Shown one piece after another: positions 24,556-31,909 of a stretch of 38,528 nucleotides of DNA. The position numbers and the translations under genes are program-made. The notes under the pieces were generated by a model that worked only from the letters and a program-made list of their open reading frames with translations, was not told where the DNA came from and did not search any database. The DNA is from Nitrospinaceae bacterium (GTDB taxonomy: Bacteria > Nitrospinota > Nitrospinia > Nitrospinales > VA-1), in the NCBI GenBank assembly GCA_029261695.1, contig JAJDAV010000081.1:1-38528 (forward strand). The letters are read 5' to 3'. How positions within the stretch are numbered: position 1 is the first letter of the stretch; each line of letters opens with the position of its first letter.

Positions 24556-25020
24556 TTTATCTCCTTTTTGAAAACTGTTATTTTTTTCCAGTTGAGAGAT
24601 GGCACACGCTTTAACTTAAAGAATTATAGGTGGTTACGAGATAAGCATATATCCAATGAGAAACTCCTGTCAACCACTAGGCCACAGACTGTAGGGTTGA
24701 TCCTCAGAAGGCTTGCAGTTCAATTAAATCTTTAAATCAAAATGGCTTCCAAAATAATTTGAGGTGGGTCGGTTTGAAACCTTCTTTAAAATGTGCATTT
24801 TATTGGCCTGGGTAGGGTTTGGGGGGAATTTTTTACAGAAAATAGGGCTGGACTTATATTAAAAGGAATAGCAAAATCGTTGGCATTTCGGAAATTGCCC
24901 TATTGGGTGCAGTGTCACGCTGGTTGACACTGTTTGCGGAAAAGGATTATACTTACGAGATTCCCAGAACTCTTTTAAAAATATTGGTTTATTGTTTTAC
25001 CCCTGTAAGGAAGGAGATTT
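24556..25020. other. 465-nt divergent intergenic region
   Basis: The only ORF over this stretch is a shadow running out of the radical SAM gene. It contains the promoter/operator at 24910-24953 described separately. The remainder (24600-24900) shows no gene, tRNA or repeat I can support. Confidence 0.6.
24910..24953 (+). promoter_or_regulatory. Sigma70-type promoter overlapped by a perfect inverted repeat
   Basis: TTGACA (24924-24929) and TATACT (24948-24953) are separated by 18 nt, close to the sigma70 consensus. The right arm of the inverted repeat CAGTGTCA (24910-24917) / TGACACTG (24925-24932) covers the -35 box, a classical position for a repressor operator. Transcription would start near 24960 and enter the gene at 25021, whose ribosome site is AAGGAG. 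Confidence 0.65.
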
Positions 25021-25626
25021 GTGTTGAGCGACCAAGATACTGAAACAAAAGAAAACCCGGATTCCTCCGAGGCCCCTGAAGAAAAAGAGGTCGACCATCT
25101 TTCCGATTTGAGTGAACTTGAGAAGATCAAGGCAGAGCTCCAAAAGGAAAAAGAGAAAGCGGCTCAGGAACTCGCAGAAGGTGAAGATGAAGAAGAAGAT
25201 TTAAGAGAGGTAGATTATCTTCAAAAGCTAATCACTCTTTCTGTAAAATTCGACCATCATATCGGTATGTACTTGATGCCCTCGTTCATTGATTGCGGAC
25301 TAAAATACGATCATCGTTTGGCTGAAAGCTACACGGTTCAGTTGACAACGATCCAGTCGTTTTTGCGTCTTCTTGAAAAAGTGGATGGTGTGACTCGTGA
25401 AGAAGTGACTAAACAATGTATTCTGAATTTGAGAAACATTCTTCAGTTGGTTCATAAGAATATGGTCAAGCCGCTTTATCGTGAAGTGGAGCTAATGAAA
25501 AAGAAACCTAAATCCGAAAGTCTTGATAATTTCAAAAAGCACTGGAATGAGCGGATTGATGAACTCCAAAAAACCTGTGATTTTGAATATCAAATTCTCG
25601 ATGTAAAAGGATTTCTACTGAAGTAA
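25021..25626 (+). CDS. Acidic coiled-coil protein of unknown function
   Basis: I do not recognise this 201-residue protein. The first ~75 residues are very acidic and predicted to be disordered or coiled (SDQDTETKENPDSSEAPEEK; GEDEEEDLREVDY). The rest is helical, with HHIGMYLMPSFIDCGLKYDHRLAESY in the middle and a charged C-terminal helix. There is no signal peptide. Translation may begin at GTG 25021 or TTG 25024; the TTG would give MSDQ, resembling the MSEE and MSDE starts of later genes in this island. It has its own promoter and terminator, so it is a separate, probably regulated unit at the head of the island. Confidence 0.7.
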   Translation: MLSDQDTETKENPDSSEAPEEKEVDHLSDLSELEKIKAELQKEKEKAAQELAEGEDEEEDLREVDYLQKLITLSVKFDHHIGMYLMPSFIDCGLKYDHRLAESYTVQLTTIQSFLRLLEKVDGVTREEVTKQCILNLRNILQLVHKNMVKPLYREVELMKKKPKSESLDNFKKHWNERIDELQKTCDFEYQILDVKGFLLK

Positions 25627-25706
25627 GGTACATGGTAGGTGATAGATTGTATTCTTGTAGAATAAAGTAAATTCCCTATAGTGTCTGCTATTAGACATAT
25701 GGCTTC

Positions 25707-25728
25707 AAGAGCCCCTTCGGGGGCTCTT
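25707..25728 (+). terminator. Rho-independent terminator with TTCG tetraloop
   Basis: AAGAGCCCC (25707-25715), loop TTCG and GGGGCTCTT (25720-25728) form a perfect 9-bp stem with a stable tetraloop. The T-run is short (TTT). It separates the acidic protein gene from the NHL gene. Confidence 0.85.
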
Positions 25729-25781
25729 TCCTATTGGAGTCTTATTGTTTTTCACGTGGTATGAAGGAAAGGGCTTAAAAA

Positions 25782-26780
25782 TTGGCTGAAGAAAAAACCG
25801 GTGAAAGCGAATTAGAAGATTCAAGTGGCCTCGATGTTGTTACGACTGAAGAGACACTTCCTGCAGAACGTCCGCAGGTAGATCATAGTAAACTTTACGT
25901 CTGGGTTGCCGATTCAGGAAATGACCGGATACAAAAATTCGATGGCAATGGCAAGCTGCTGACACAGTTTGGATCTTCTGGGGGAACCCGTCCTCCTTAT
26001 GTGCCTGGAGAGTTTAAAACCCCAAGTGGAATTGCAGTCGACCTCGAGGGCTATATCTGGGTAGTGGATACAGGTTGTCATCGTATTCAGAAGTTTGACC
26101 CTGAGGGTGATTTCTTTTTCGAATTTGGTTCAGAAGGCTGGGGGCAGGAAAAGTTTTATATGCCTGAAGAAATTGTAGCCGAGCCTACGGGGACCATACT
26201 TGTCGCGGATACTTCCAATCATTGCGTGAAGCGGTATGACGATGATGGTGAGTTTATTTTGAGCTTTGGTTATGCAGGAAACTTTGACGGCTTCATGAAA
26301 TTTCCTGTGGGTCTGGCTTTGGACCGAGAAGGAAATATTTACGTGGCGGACCGTGATAACCAACGCATTCAAATTTTCAACGAGGATGGACAGTTTTTGT
26401 CAAAGTTTGGGGAATATGGTTTTGAACCGGGTAGGCTGAACTTCCCTACTGGAATTACTGTCCGTCGGGATGGAACACTCATCGTGGCGGAAAAAAGTCA
26501 AAACCGTCTGCAACTTTTTGATCGCGAAGGGCACTCCCTTGGAGTAATTGGGGAGGGTGGAAAACGTGATGGTCAATTTAATTGTCCCTCATCCGTAGTG
26601 GAAGATCCCTATGGATATGTTTTTGTAGTTGATACTATTAATCAGAGAATTCAGAAATTCGACCCCGATTTAAATTTTATGGCCAAGTGGGGAATTGTTG
26701 GTAAAGACCCTGGTCAATTTTATAATCCTTCTGGAATTTGCTTGTCTTGGGAACCCGATTGGGCGCCCCAGGAAGAGTGA
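25782..26780 (+). CDS. NHL-repeat beta-propeller protein
   Basis: The 332-residue protein has an acidic N-terminal tail (about 35 residues) and then six NHL repeats. Each has the pattern P.GIAVD..G.I.VVDT..HRIQKFD..G.F...FG, for example GYIWVVDTGCHRIQKFD, GTILVADTSNHCVKRYD and GNIYVADRDNQRIQIFN. Six repeats close a six-bladed propeller, a protein- or ligand-binding platform. There is no signal peptide, so a cytoplasmic place is inferred. It starts with TTG (25782) after a purine-rich site. The next gene starts 2 nt after its stop, so it is translated with the exported DUF1566 protein. Confidence 0.88.
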   Translation: MAEEKTGESELEDSSGLDVVTTEETLPAERPQVDHSKLYVWVADSGNDRIQKFDGNGKLLTQFGSSGGTRPPYVPGEFKTPSGIAVDLEGYIWVVDTGCHRIQKFDPEGDFFFEFGSEGWGQEKFYMPEEIVAEPTGTILVADTSNHCVKRYDDDGEFILSFGYAGNFDGFMKFPVGLALDREGNIYVADRDNQRIQIFNEDGQFLSKFGEYGFEPGRLNFPTGITVRRDGTLIVAEKSQNRLQLFDREGHSLGVIGEGGKRDGQFNCPSSVVEDPYGYVFVVDTINQRIQKFDPDLNFMAKWGIVGKDPGQFYNPSGICLSWEPDWAPQEE

Positions 26781-26782
26781 CC

Positions 26783-27400
26783 ATGAAGAATTCATTCAAA
26801 AATACAATCTCCAAAAATTTGCGCCGTCAATGCGGTTTTGTACTTCTTCTTGCAGCCACTTTTTTTGCCGGCCTTCAAGTGGTGCATGCTGAAAACAGCA
26901 AAGATGAAATTTTTGGTGGCCAGATATTATCCCTCACCGAAGAAAAGCCAGAACTAGAGCCTTCCAATGACCCAAGATTCCAAGACAATAAAGACGGTAC
27001 TGTAACCGACTTGCAGGAAGGGTTGATGTGGAAAAAAATTGATATCTACCAGGAAAAAAAGATATGGATCAATTGGGAAGACTCTCAAAAATACCTCGAG
27101 AAATTTAATAAAGAAGCTTATGCCAGTTACTCAGACTGGCGCCTGCCCACACGGAAAGAACTAGAATCTCTTTACGAAGAAGAAAAAGATATTCCGTGGA
27201 AATATTATTGGACTGAAAATGTTATCCATATAGACCCTATCTTCGGTTATTCCAGCTGTTGTTTTTGGTCCAGCGAGCTTTATAAGGATAAATATGCTTG
27301 GGGGTTTAATTATATTCGTGGCAAAGATTACCCCAGTATCAAAGGAGGGGCGAGCCTGTCATTATCAACGATTCGCCCAGTCCGAACTGTTGCAAAATAA
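26783..27400 (+). CDS. Exported DUF1566 (Lcl_C) protein
   Basis: The start is the ATG at 26783 (205 aa), with AGGAAGAG upstream; the tracked 26738 lies inside the NHL gene. A signal peptide is clear (FVLLLAATFFAGLQVVHA). The DUF1566 domain spans about 70-205, with DNKDGTVTDLQEGLMWKK, the family hallmark SDWRLPTRKELESLYEEE, HIDPIF and RPVRTV. This is the only one of the eight DUF1566 proteins here with an export signal. It could therefore be the envelope counterpart of the cytoplasmic set. The gene follows the NHL gene with a 2-nt gap. Confidence 0.85.
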   Translation: MKNSFKNTISKNLRRQCGFVLLLAATFFAGLQVVHAENSKDEIFGGQILSLTEEKPELEPSNDPRFQDNKDGTVTDLQEGLMWKKIDIYQEKKIWINWEDSQKYLEKFNKEAYASYSDWRLPTRKELESLYEEEKDIPWKYYWTENVIHIDPIFGYSSCCFWSSELYKDKYAWGFNYIRGKDYPSIKGGASLSLSTIRPVRTVAK

Positions 27401-27476
27401 ATTTTGTAGAGAGAAGATTTGAAAATCTTTCTTTACATGTGAAATTTTTAAAATGTGTTTGAACTGAGCGAATTAT

Positions 27477-28301
27477 ATGAGCGAAGAAGAAAAGGAAGAA
27501 ACTCCAGATTCTGAATCCGCCGAAGGAGCTTCAGAAGAAACCTCAGAAGATTCTGCCACTCCCATAGAATCAGAAGAAGGCGAGTCTGCCGAATCTGAAG
27601 AAGAGGAATTGGAGGATGAAGACGAGGAGGAGATTGAATTTGACCTGGAAGCTCAGGTCGAAGAATTTCGCCGGATGATCGAAGAAGACCCGGATAGCTG
27701 CGTTAATTTTTATAATCTGGGGGAGGCCCTGGCAGAACTCGGTCAAACAGGTGAAGCCAAAGAGGCCTTTGAGCAGGCCTTGGTTCTAGATGAGAATCAG
27801 GAGTTCAGTTCAATAATTCATCTTGGCATCGGTAATATTTATTTTCATCAGTTGATGTCGGGTATTCAATCTACCGTAGTTAAAAGCTCAGTAGGAATGC
27901 TTTCCCAGCACAAACAGCAAAATACGATTAATTCTGTCAGTGGTAATGATTATTCAATTCCCATTGCTGAGTTTGAAAAGGCCATTCAGTTTCTTCCCAA
28001 GCTAAATGCGGATGAAGAAATTGTAGACTATGTTAGCAAAAATGCGCCTCAACAAATTTCCACCATTTATTACAAATGGGCTTCCGACTTGTTCGATAAG
28101 GCACGACAGCTCGAAAACTACGGGGATGAAGTCAAAGATATTAAGCAGGGACTAAAGTTTCTGAAGAAGACGATTGAGATAGACCCCAACCACGCTCAGG
28201 CCAATTTAATGGTCAAGTATGGGAAGAAAATGTTGCTGGAGGGGTTCAGCATTTATGATGAATATGGTTTTGAAGCAAAAATAATCCCAGGATCCGGATA
28301 A
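27477..28301 (+). CDS. Acidic-tailed TPR protein
   Basis: The first ~65 of 274 residues are dominated by E, S and D (EEEELEDEDEEEIEFDLEAQ). They are followed by TPR-like helices: SCVNFYNLGEALAELGQTGEAKEAFEQAL (about 75-105), EFSSIIHLGIGNIYFHQL, and a last repeat FLKKTIEIDPNHAQANLMVKYG near 225-250. There is no signal peptide. It is likely a cytoplasmic adaptor. Only 27 nt separate it from the LRR gene downstream. Confidence 0.75.
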   Translation: MSEEEKEETPDSESAEGASEETSEDSATPIESEEGESAESEEEELEDEDEEEIEFDLEAQVEEFRRMIEEDPDSCVNFYNLGEALAELGQTGEAKEAFEQALVLDENQEFSSIIHLGIGNIYFHQLMSGIQSTVVKSSVGMLSQHKQQNTINSVSGNDYSIPIAEFEKAIQFLPKLNADEEIVDYVSKNAPQQISTIYYKWASDLFDKARQLENYGDEVKDIKQGLKFLKKTIEIDPNHAQANLMVKYGKKMLLEGFSIYDEYGFEAKIIPGSG

Positions 28302-28328
28302 TTTATACCCGATCTTTCACCGGAGCAA

Positions 28329-28727
28329 ATGATGCCGAATATAGATGATTTGATACGTGACAAATTGAGTAAAGATGGGCAGGTGCTCAATCTAAAGGCC
28401 CAGTTCCTGAGAGAAGTCGGGGCTAAAGAGTTGTCTAAGAGGGAAGAGTTAAAAGAGGTGAGGGCAATGGATTTATCGCAAAATGGTATTGGCGATGAAG
28501 GGGTGAAGGCGATTGCAGAGTCCAGCGTTTTTACTAACTTGAGAAACTTGAACCTGGCATCAAACAATATCAGTGATGAAGGGGCTAAAACCCTGGCCAA
28601 CTCGAAAAAGCTAGGCAAACTCCGAAGTTTGCAGTTAGTCGTCAACGATATTTCTGAAGAAGGTGAGAAAATATTGAGAAACTCTACGGATTTGACAAGC
28701 CTGACATCTTTAAAGTTCAGGGTTTAG
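28329..28727 (+). CDS. Small leucine-rich-repeat protein
   Basis: The 132-residue protein contains about three ribonuclease-inhibitor-type leucine-rich repeats of ~24-28 residues: VRAMDLSQNGIGDEGVKAIAES, LRNLNLASNNISDEGAKTLANS and LRSLQLVVNDISEEGEKILRNS. These form a short solenoid for protein binding. The N-terminal 45 residues are helical and charged. GGAG lies upstream of two adjacent ATGs (28329, 28332). It is the last gene before a 337-nt non-coding gap and probably shares a message with the TPR gene. Confidence 0.8.
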   Translation: MMPNIDDLIRDKLSKDGQVLNLKAQFLREVGAKELSKREELKEVRAMDLSQNGIGDEGVKAIAESSVFTNLRNLNLASNNISDEGAKTLANSKKLGKLRSLQLVVNDISEEGEKILRNSTDLTSLTSLKFRV

Positions 28728-29064
28728 AGTATATTGTGACCTATTCTGGTGGGTTGGATTGATGAAAATGGCGGAAACGAGAGGCTATTTTTCCTGGGCT
28801 GCAAACTATTGAAAATTCAGGGGTTTTCGGGTGAGAAATTATAGTTTTATTAAAGGCTTGACTTCGCCGAGGGGTTTTGATATTTTCGGTCCACTCTAGT
28901 CAGACCAGTGGGTTTGCTGGGTAGGTTCTGTCATTTTTTAATTTAAGGCAAAACCGGAATCTAATTAATGCTTTGAGCACTAATCACCGTTTAGGTTGAT
29001 GGATTTATAAAGTTTTTTGGTTGTTTCAGGTTTACTTTAAATCAAGCTTCGAAAGGGGGAGCAA
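28728..29064. other. 337-nt gap with promoter and long leader of the secreted orphan gene
   Basis: No gene is supported here. A promoter at 28858-28886 would give a leader of about 170 nt, in which CCACT (28891-28895) can pair with AGTGG (28907-28911). The first 130 nt show nothing clear. Confidence 0.5.
28858..28886 (+). promoter_or_regulatory. Candidate sigma70 promoter for the secreted orphan gene
   Basis: TTGACT (28858-28863) and TATTTT (28881-28886) are spaced by 17 nt. The gene it would serve also has a strong ribosome site and terminator, which supports a dedicated transcript. Confidence 0.45.
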
Positions 29065-29562
29065 ATGAGAAAGACCGTTGTAGCTTTATTGGCTGTATTT
29101 TTTATGTTTTCTGTATCAGTAGCCAGCGCAAACGTTTCAACCGTAAAAGCTGGTAGCTCTGCTGACTGTGTAAGATCTAGTTGGGTAATTGAGAATTTGA
29201 GTGAGACAAAAGGAACCACCGTTCACATTGATATCGGGAAAATGGCATATTCTTGGACCAAGAATTTTGACCGTACTCTTGAGCCTGGTGGATTTTTGGC
29301 AAATGCTCTAGAAGAGAAAACCACTTTTACGAACAAAGGCCCTGGCGACATTTTGATGAACTGTCAAGCTCATCGTGTTGAAAATGCCAACCGTGTTGAG
29401 TGGAAAAAAGATGCTGGTTCTCATAAGACCTATCAATCGAACTACCATCTGGACCATGTTACACCTGGAACTTATATTGAGCCAGGTATGGGCCAACCTG
29501 AAGGCACCGAGCGTGGTCTCTTCAGTCAAACAAATGGTCAGAACAGAGAAGTTGAGCGTTAA
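29065..29562 (+). CDS. Small secreted protein of unknown function
   Basis: I do not recognise this 165-residue protein. It has a textbook signal peptide (MRKTVVALLAVFFMFSVSVASA) and a mature part of about 143 residues that looks beta-rich at first and ends in a Gly/Gln/Glu-rich tail. There are two cysteines in the mature part (SSADCVRS and LMNCQAHRV), enough for one disulfide. Expression signals are unusually strong: AAAGGGGGAG before the ATG, its own candidate promoter, and a 10-bp GC-rich terminator with a long T-run. An abundant periplasmic or extracellular protein is likely. It lies between the TPR/LRR genes and the main DUF1566 run. Confidence 0.75.
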   Translation: MRKTVVALLAVFFMFSVSVASANVSTVKAGSSADCVRSSWVIENLSETKGTTVHIDIGKMAYSWTKNFDRTLEPGGFLANALEEKTTFTNKGPGDILMNCQAHRVENANRVEWKKDAGSHKTYQSNYHLDHVTPGTYIEPGMGQPEGTERGLFSQTNGQNREVER

Positions 29563-29583
29563 AATCTGATTTGAGTTTTATTT

Positions 29584-29617
29584 GCCGGGGGGCTTTGGCC
29601 CCCCGGCTTTTTTTTTG
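29584..29617 (+). terminator. Strong rho-independent terminator
   Basis: GCCGGGGGGC (29584-29593), loop TTTG and GCCCCCCGGC (29598-29607) form a perfect 10-bp stem followed by a run of nine T. It is the strongest terminator in the window and ends the transcript of the secreted orphan. Confidence 0.95.
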
Positions 29618-29692
29618 GTTTTTTTTGCTATTGACTGGTCGGGGCTATAAAATAAGGACTCCAAATGCAGAATAATCTTTGATGAGGGAAAA

Positions 29693-30187
29693 ATGAGCGA
29701 GAACAGGTTTGTGGACAATGGAGATGGTACTGTAACGGATACCTTCACCCAGCTAATGTGGGTGCAGAAAGATTCTTATCTCGATCTGTTGCGTTTTGTC
29801 ACTCATAAGGGTTCTCTGAAATACATGAATGAAAAAAATGAGGAAGCTTTTGCCGGGCACACGGACTGGCGTTTGCCGAACAAACGCGAGGCGCACTCTC
29901 TTTTTGATGTGAACAAAGAGGTTAGGGATAAATACGATTTGGTTATTCATATTGACCCGGTTTTCACTGCTGGTTGTGGCTACGATACTTGGACCAGCAA
30001 TGTAAGAGGCAAAATAACCGCTTATTGTTATTCCTACAATAGTGGGTCGGGCGGCCATAAAGAAGCGGAAGATACATTGAACTCCAGTGCGCGGCTGGTC
30101 CGTGGCGAATTTGATAATTCTAAAACTAAAATTACTTTTGTTCCTGAGATCAGAGATAAAATCACTCAAGGGGGTGGCTGGAGGTAG
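29693..30187 (+). CDS. DUF1566 protein, cytoplasmic
   Basis: The 164-residue protein is one DUF1566 domain: RFVDNGDGTVTDTFTQLMW at the N-terminus, HTDWRLPNKREAHSLFDV, HIDPVFTAGCGYDTWTSNV and ARLVRG. There is no signal peptide. A 25-residue basic tail (after about 140) is specific to this copy. GAGGG lies 4 nt before the ATG. DUF1566 has a C-type-lectin-like fold related to that of FGE and usually binds ligands or proteins; no enzymatic residues are known to me. It is separated from the other copies by a 339-nt structured gap. Confidence 0.85.
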   Translation: MSENRFVDNGDGTVTDTFTQLMWVQKDSYLDLLRFVTHKGSLKYMNEKNEEAFAGHTDWRLPNKREAHSLFDVNKEVRDKYDLVIHIDPVFTAGCGYDTWTSNVRGKITAYCYSYNSGSGGHKEAEDTLNSSARLVRGEFDNSKTKITFVPEIRDKITQGGGWR

Positions 30188-30526
30188 TTTCTTTGCTTAT
30201 CTGAAAAAACATTAGAAACCCTGGTTTTGAAATTCCCTGCCAATTGAATCGTCAAATTAAACTATAGATGGAAAATCAGGAGTTTCCAGAACCACCAAAG
30301 CCTTGATTTGAGTTGAAAATAAAGATGCTGGATGGTATTTTGTACTATTAAATAAAGCAGGTTATTTATAGATTCAAAGAGAGTAAACACTCTATCTCCT
30401 TGTCTCATTTTGTTGGGTCAGTGCTTATCCTGAATCTCCTTCTTTTGGGACTGAGGAATTAAAAGCAAAGTCTCTTTGAATAGACGGGATGGGCAGGGTG
30501 TTTTTTTATTTCTGTTAATTTGAGGT
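30188..30526. other. 339-nt structured intergenic region
   Basis: No gene is supported. The region contains an 11-bp perfect inverted repeat with arms at 30372-30382 and 30471-30481, and smaller internal hairpins (see the next entry). The first 180 nt are AT-rich without clear structure. The ORF on the other strand (30418-30642) is a shadow. Confidence 0.5.
30372..30481. promoter_or_regulatory. Possible structured RNA element upstream of the DUF1566 run
   Basis: ATTCAAAGAGA (30372-30382) pairs perfectly with TCTCTTTGAAT (30471-30481) and would close a ~110-nt domain. Inside are AGAGT-AAAC-ACTCT (30380-30393, competing with the outer stem) and TCAGT (30418-30422) / ACTGA (30450-30454). A T-rich tract (GTTTTTTTATTT) follows at about 30499. 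It could be a leader RNA, a small RNA or paired operators. Confidence 0.4.
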
Positions 30527-30970
30527 ATGGATTTGTCGCAACCAAACTGGAAAAAAAACGACAATGGTACCATTGAAGATCTGGATACTGATCTGATGTG
30601 GTCTGTAAAAGATTCGCGGCAGGAATTGGGTAAATGGCTCAACTGGGACGAGAGTGTTGCTTACGTCCAAGCGTGTAACGATCAAAAATATCTGGGCTAC
30701 AATGATTGGCGGTTGCCGAGTAAAAGTGAGGTGCGTTCCATATTTAAAAATAAAGATCCTTACCGGGAAATGTTTCTGAACCTCCCTAAAAAACCGGCGC
30801 GGCGTGTTTCTAATTATCAGGCGGGTGGAGAAACCAGTGTATGGACTTCAGAAACCCGGTACGACTCTTATGCTTGGAAATGTTATTTTCCTGACTTAAA
30901 AGAAGTCTGTGTTGATCAATCGGTTTCGACTACAGGAACTTCGGTTCGCATGGTCCGCGACCTGGATTGA
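30527..30970 (+). CDS. DUF1566 protein, cytoplasmic
   Basis: The 147-residue protein is a bare DUF1566 domain: NDNGTIEDLDTDLMWSVKDS, YNDWRLPSKSEVRSIFKNK, SVWTSETR and VRMVRDLD. The loop before WTSE is longer and basic (LPKKPARRV). There is no signal peptide. TTGAGGT lies just before the ATG. It is the first gene after the structured gap, and the next DUF1566 gene begins 24 nt after its stop. Confidence 0.83.
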   Translation: MDLSQPNWKKNDNGTIEDLDTDLMWSVKDSRQELGKWLNWDESVAYVQACNDQKYLGYNDWRLPSKSEVRSIFKNKDPYREMFLNLPKKPARRVSNYQAGGETSVWTSETRYDSYAWKCYFPDLKEVCVDQSVSTTGTSVRMVRDLD

Positions 30971-30994
30971 ATATTATATTAGACGAGGTAATAA

Positions 30995-31600
30995 ATGTCT
31001 GACGAAAAGGAAGAATTTGAAGAAGTGTCAGAGCCTGAGGCTCTCGATGATGAGGCCGAAACAGAATGGGTGGGTGAAGAGGAATGGGGCGATGAAGAAG
31101 AAGAAAATGTCGCTCTGGTTGAAGATGAAGTCCCCACCTTCGTTGATAATGGAGATGGTACTATTAGCGATACCCGGGCAAACCTAATGTGGAAACAGGA
31201 TGATTCCTTTAAAGAATTTGGATATGGAATCACCTGGTTTGAAGCACAGGATTATTGTGAATTGTTAAATGAAAAAAAATTCGCCGGTTACGATGACTGG
31301 AGACTGCCCAGTGGTGAAGAAGCGAAAAGTGTTTTTTCTTTTACACAATCTAACTCCGATAAAGATGGAGCTGAAACCCATATCTCTGATCTGTTTGAGC
31401 CGGGCGGCGGTCACAACACATGGACCTACGAAGAAAAACCGGATTACCAACAGTATGCGCAGAAATTCAGTTTTATCACAGGAAATGATATGTGGGAACA
31501 CAAGGATAATGAATATTCTCATTGCCGGGTTATCCGTGATGTTATTCAGGAGGATTGGGAACCTGAATGGAGAAAAGAAACAAAAACATTTGAACGTTAA
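30995..31600 (+). CDS. DUF1566 protein with acidic N-terminal tail
   Basis: About 45 strongly acidic residues (EEFEEVSEPEALDDEAETEW) precede a DUF1566 domain in this 201-residue protein (about 48-185): FVDNGDGTISDTRANLMWK, YDDWRLPSGEEAKSVFSF, HISDLFEPGGGHNTWTYE and CRVIRDV. A charged tail follows (WEPEWRKETKTFER). There is no signal peptide. The acidic tail resembles those of the coiled-coil, NHL and TPR proteins upstream, which hints that the island's proteins share a partner or location. GACGAGG lies before the ATG. Confidence 0.85.
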   Translation: MSDEKEEFEEVSEPEALDDEAETEWVGEEEWGDEEEENVALVEDEVPTFVDNGDGTISDTRANLMWKQDDSFKEFGYGITWFEAQDYCELLNEKKFAGYDDWRLPSGEEAKSVFSFTQSNSDKDGAETHISDLFEPGGGHNTWTYEEKPDYQQYAQKFSFITGNDMWEHKDNEYSHCRVIRDVIQEDWEPEWRKETKTFER

Positions 31601-31644
31601 TTTTTATTTGTCTGTAGATTTGTGTAGGACAGAATTGGAGCTTT

Positions 31645-31863
31645 GTGAGCCATTACATGATTTTTGGGAAAGACGATTGCCCTCATACGCAAAAAGCAAT
31701 ATCTGACTTTAAAGAAAAGCATCGATCGTTTATTTATATTAATGTTGATAAAGATCCGCATGGTTTGAAAAAATTATTGGAATATTCTAATGATCAGTAC
31801 ATTGTTCCGGTTATCGTAAATGTAGACGAAGACAGTGTAGAGATAGGATATACCGGAGAATAA
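31645..31863 (+). CDS. Glutaredoxin-like small protein (UXX-star family type, Cys form)
   Basis: The 72-residue thioredoxin-fold protein reads FGKDDCPHTQKA at the N-terminus, YINVDKDPHGLKKLLEYS in the middle, the cis-proline VPVIV and a final IGYTGE. This matches the layout of the UXX-star (seleno)protein family of glutaredoxin-like proteins, here with cysteine (TGC) where some members have selenocysteine, and with CxxT rather than CxxC. It likely does one-cysteine redox chemistry in the cytoplasm. It starts with GTG (31645) after GGAG. It sits inside the DUF1566 run, 44 nt after one copy and 46 nt before the next. The family assignment is from memory of the motif. Confidence 0.75.
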   Translation: MSHYMIFGKDDCPHTQKAISDFKEKHRSFIYINVDKDPHGLKKLLEYSNDQYIVPVIVNVDEDSVEIGYTGE

Positions 31864-31909
31864 AGCTATTTTATACTAACTACCGGACACCCGGTTAACA
31901 GGCGCTATT

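Noticed and set aside
24511-24735. 74-aa plus-strand ORF after the radical SAM start
   Set aside because: It begins inside the radical SAM gene on the other strand, has no ribosome site and no recognisable composition; treated as a shadow.
24600-24760. tRNA-like or small RNA gene in the 465-nt gap
   Set aside because: No cloverleaf arms or T-loop consensus (GGTTCGAATCC type) could be found.
29631-29651. TTGACT followed by TATAAA as a promoter for the first DUF1566 gene of the run
   Set aside because: The spacing is only 9 nt, far too short for a sigma70 promoter; an A/T-rich -10 at proper spacing is not convincing.
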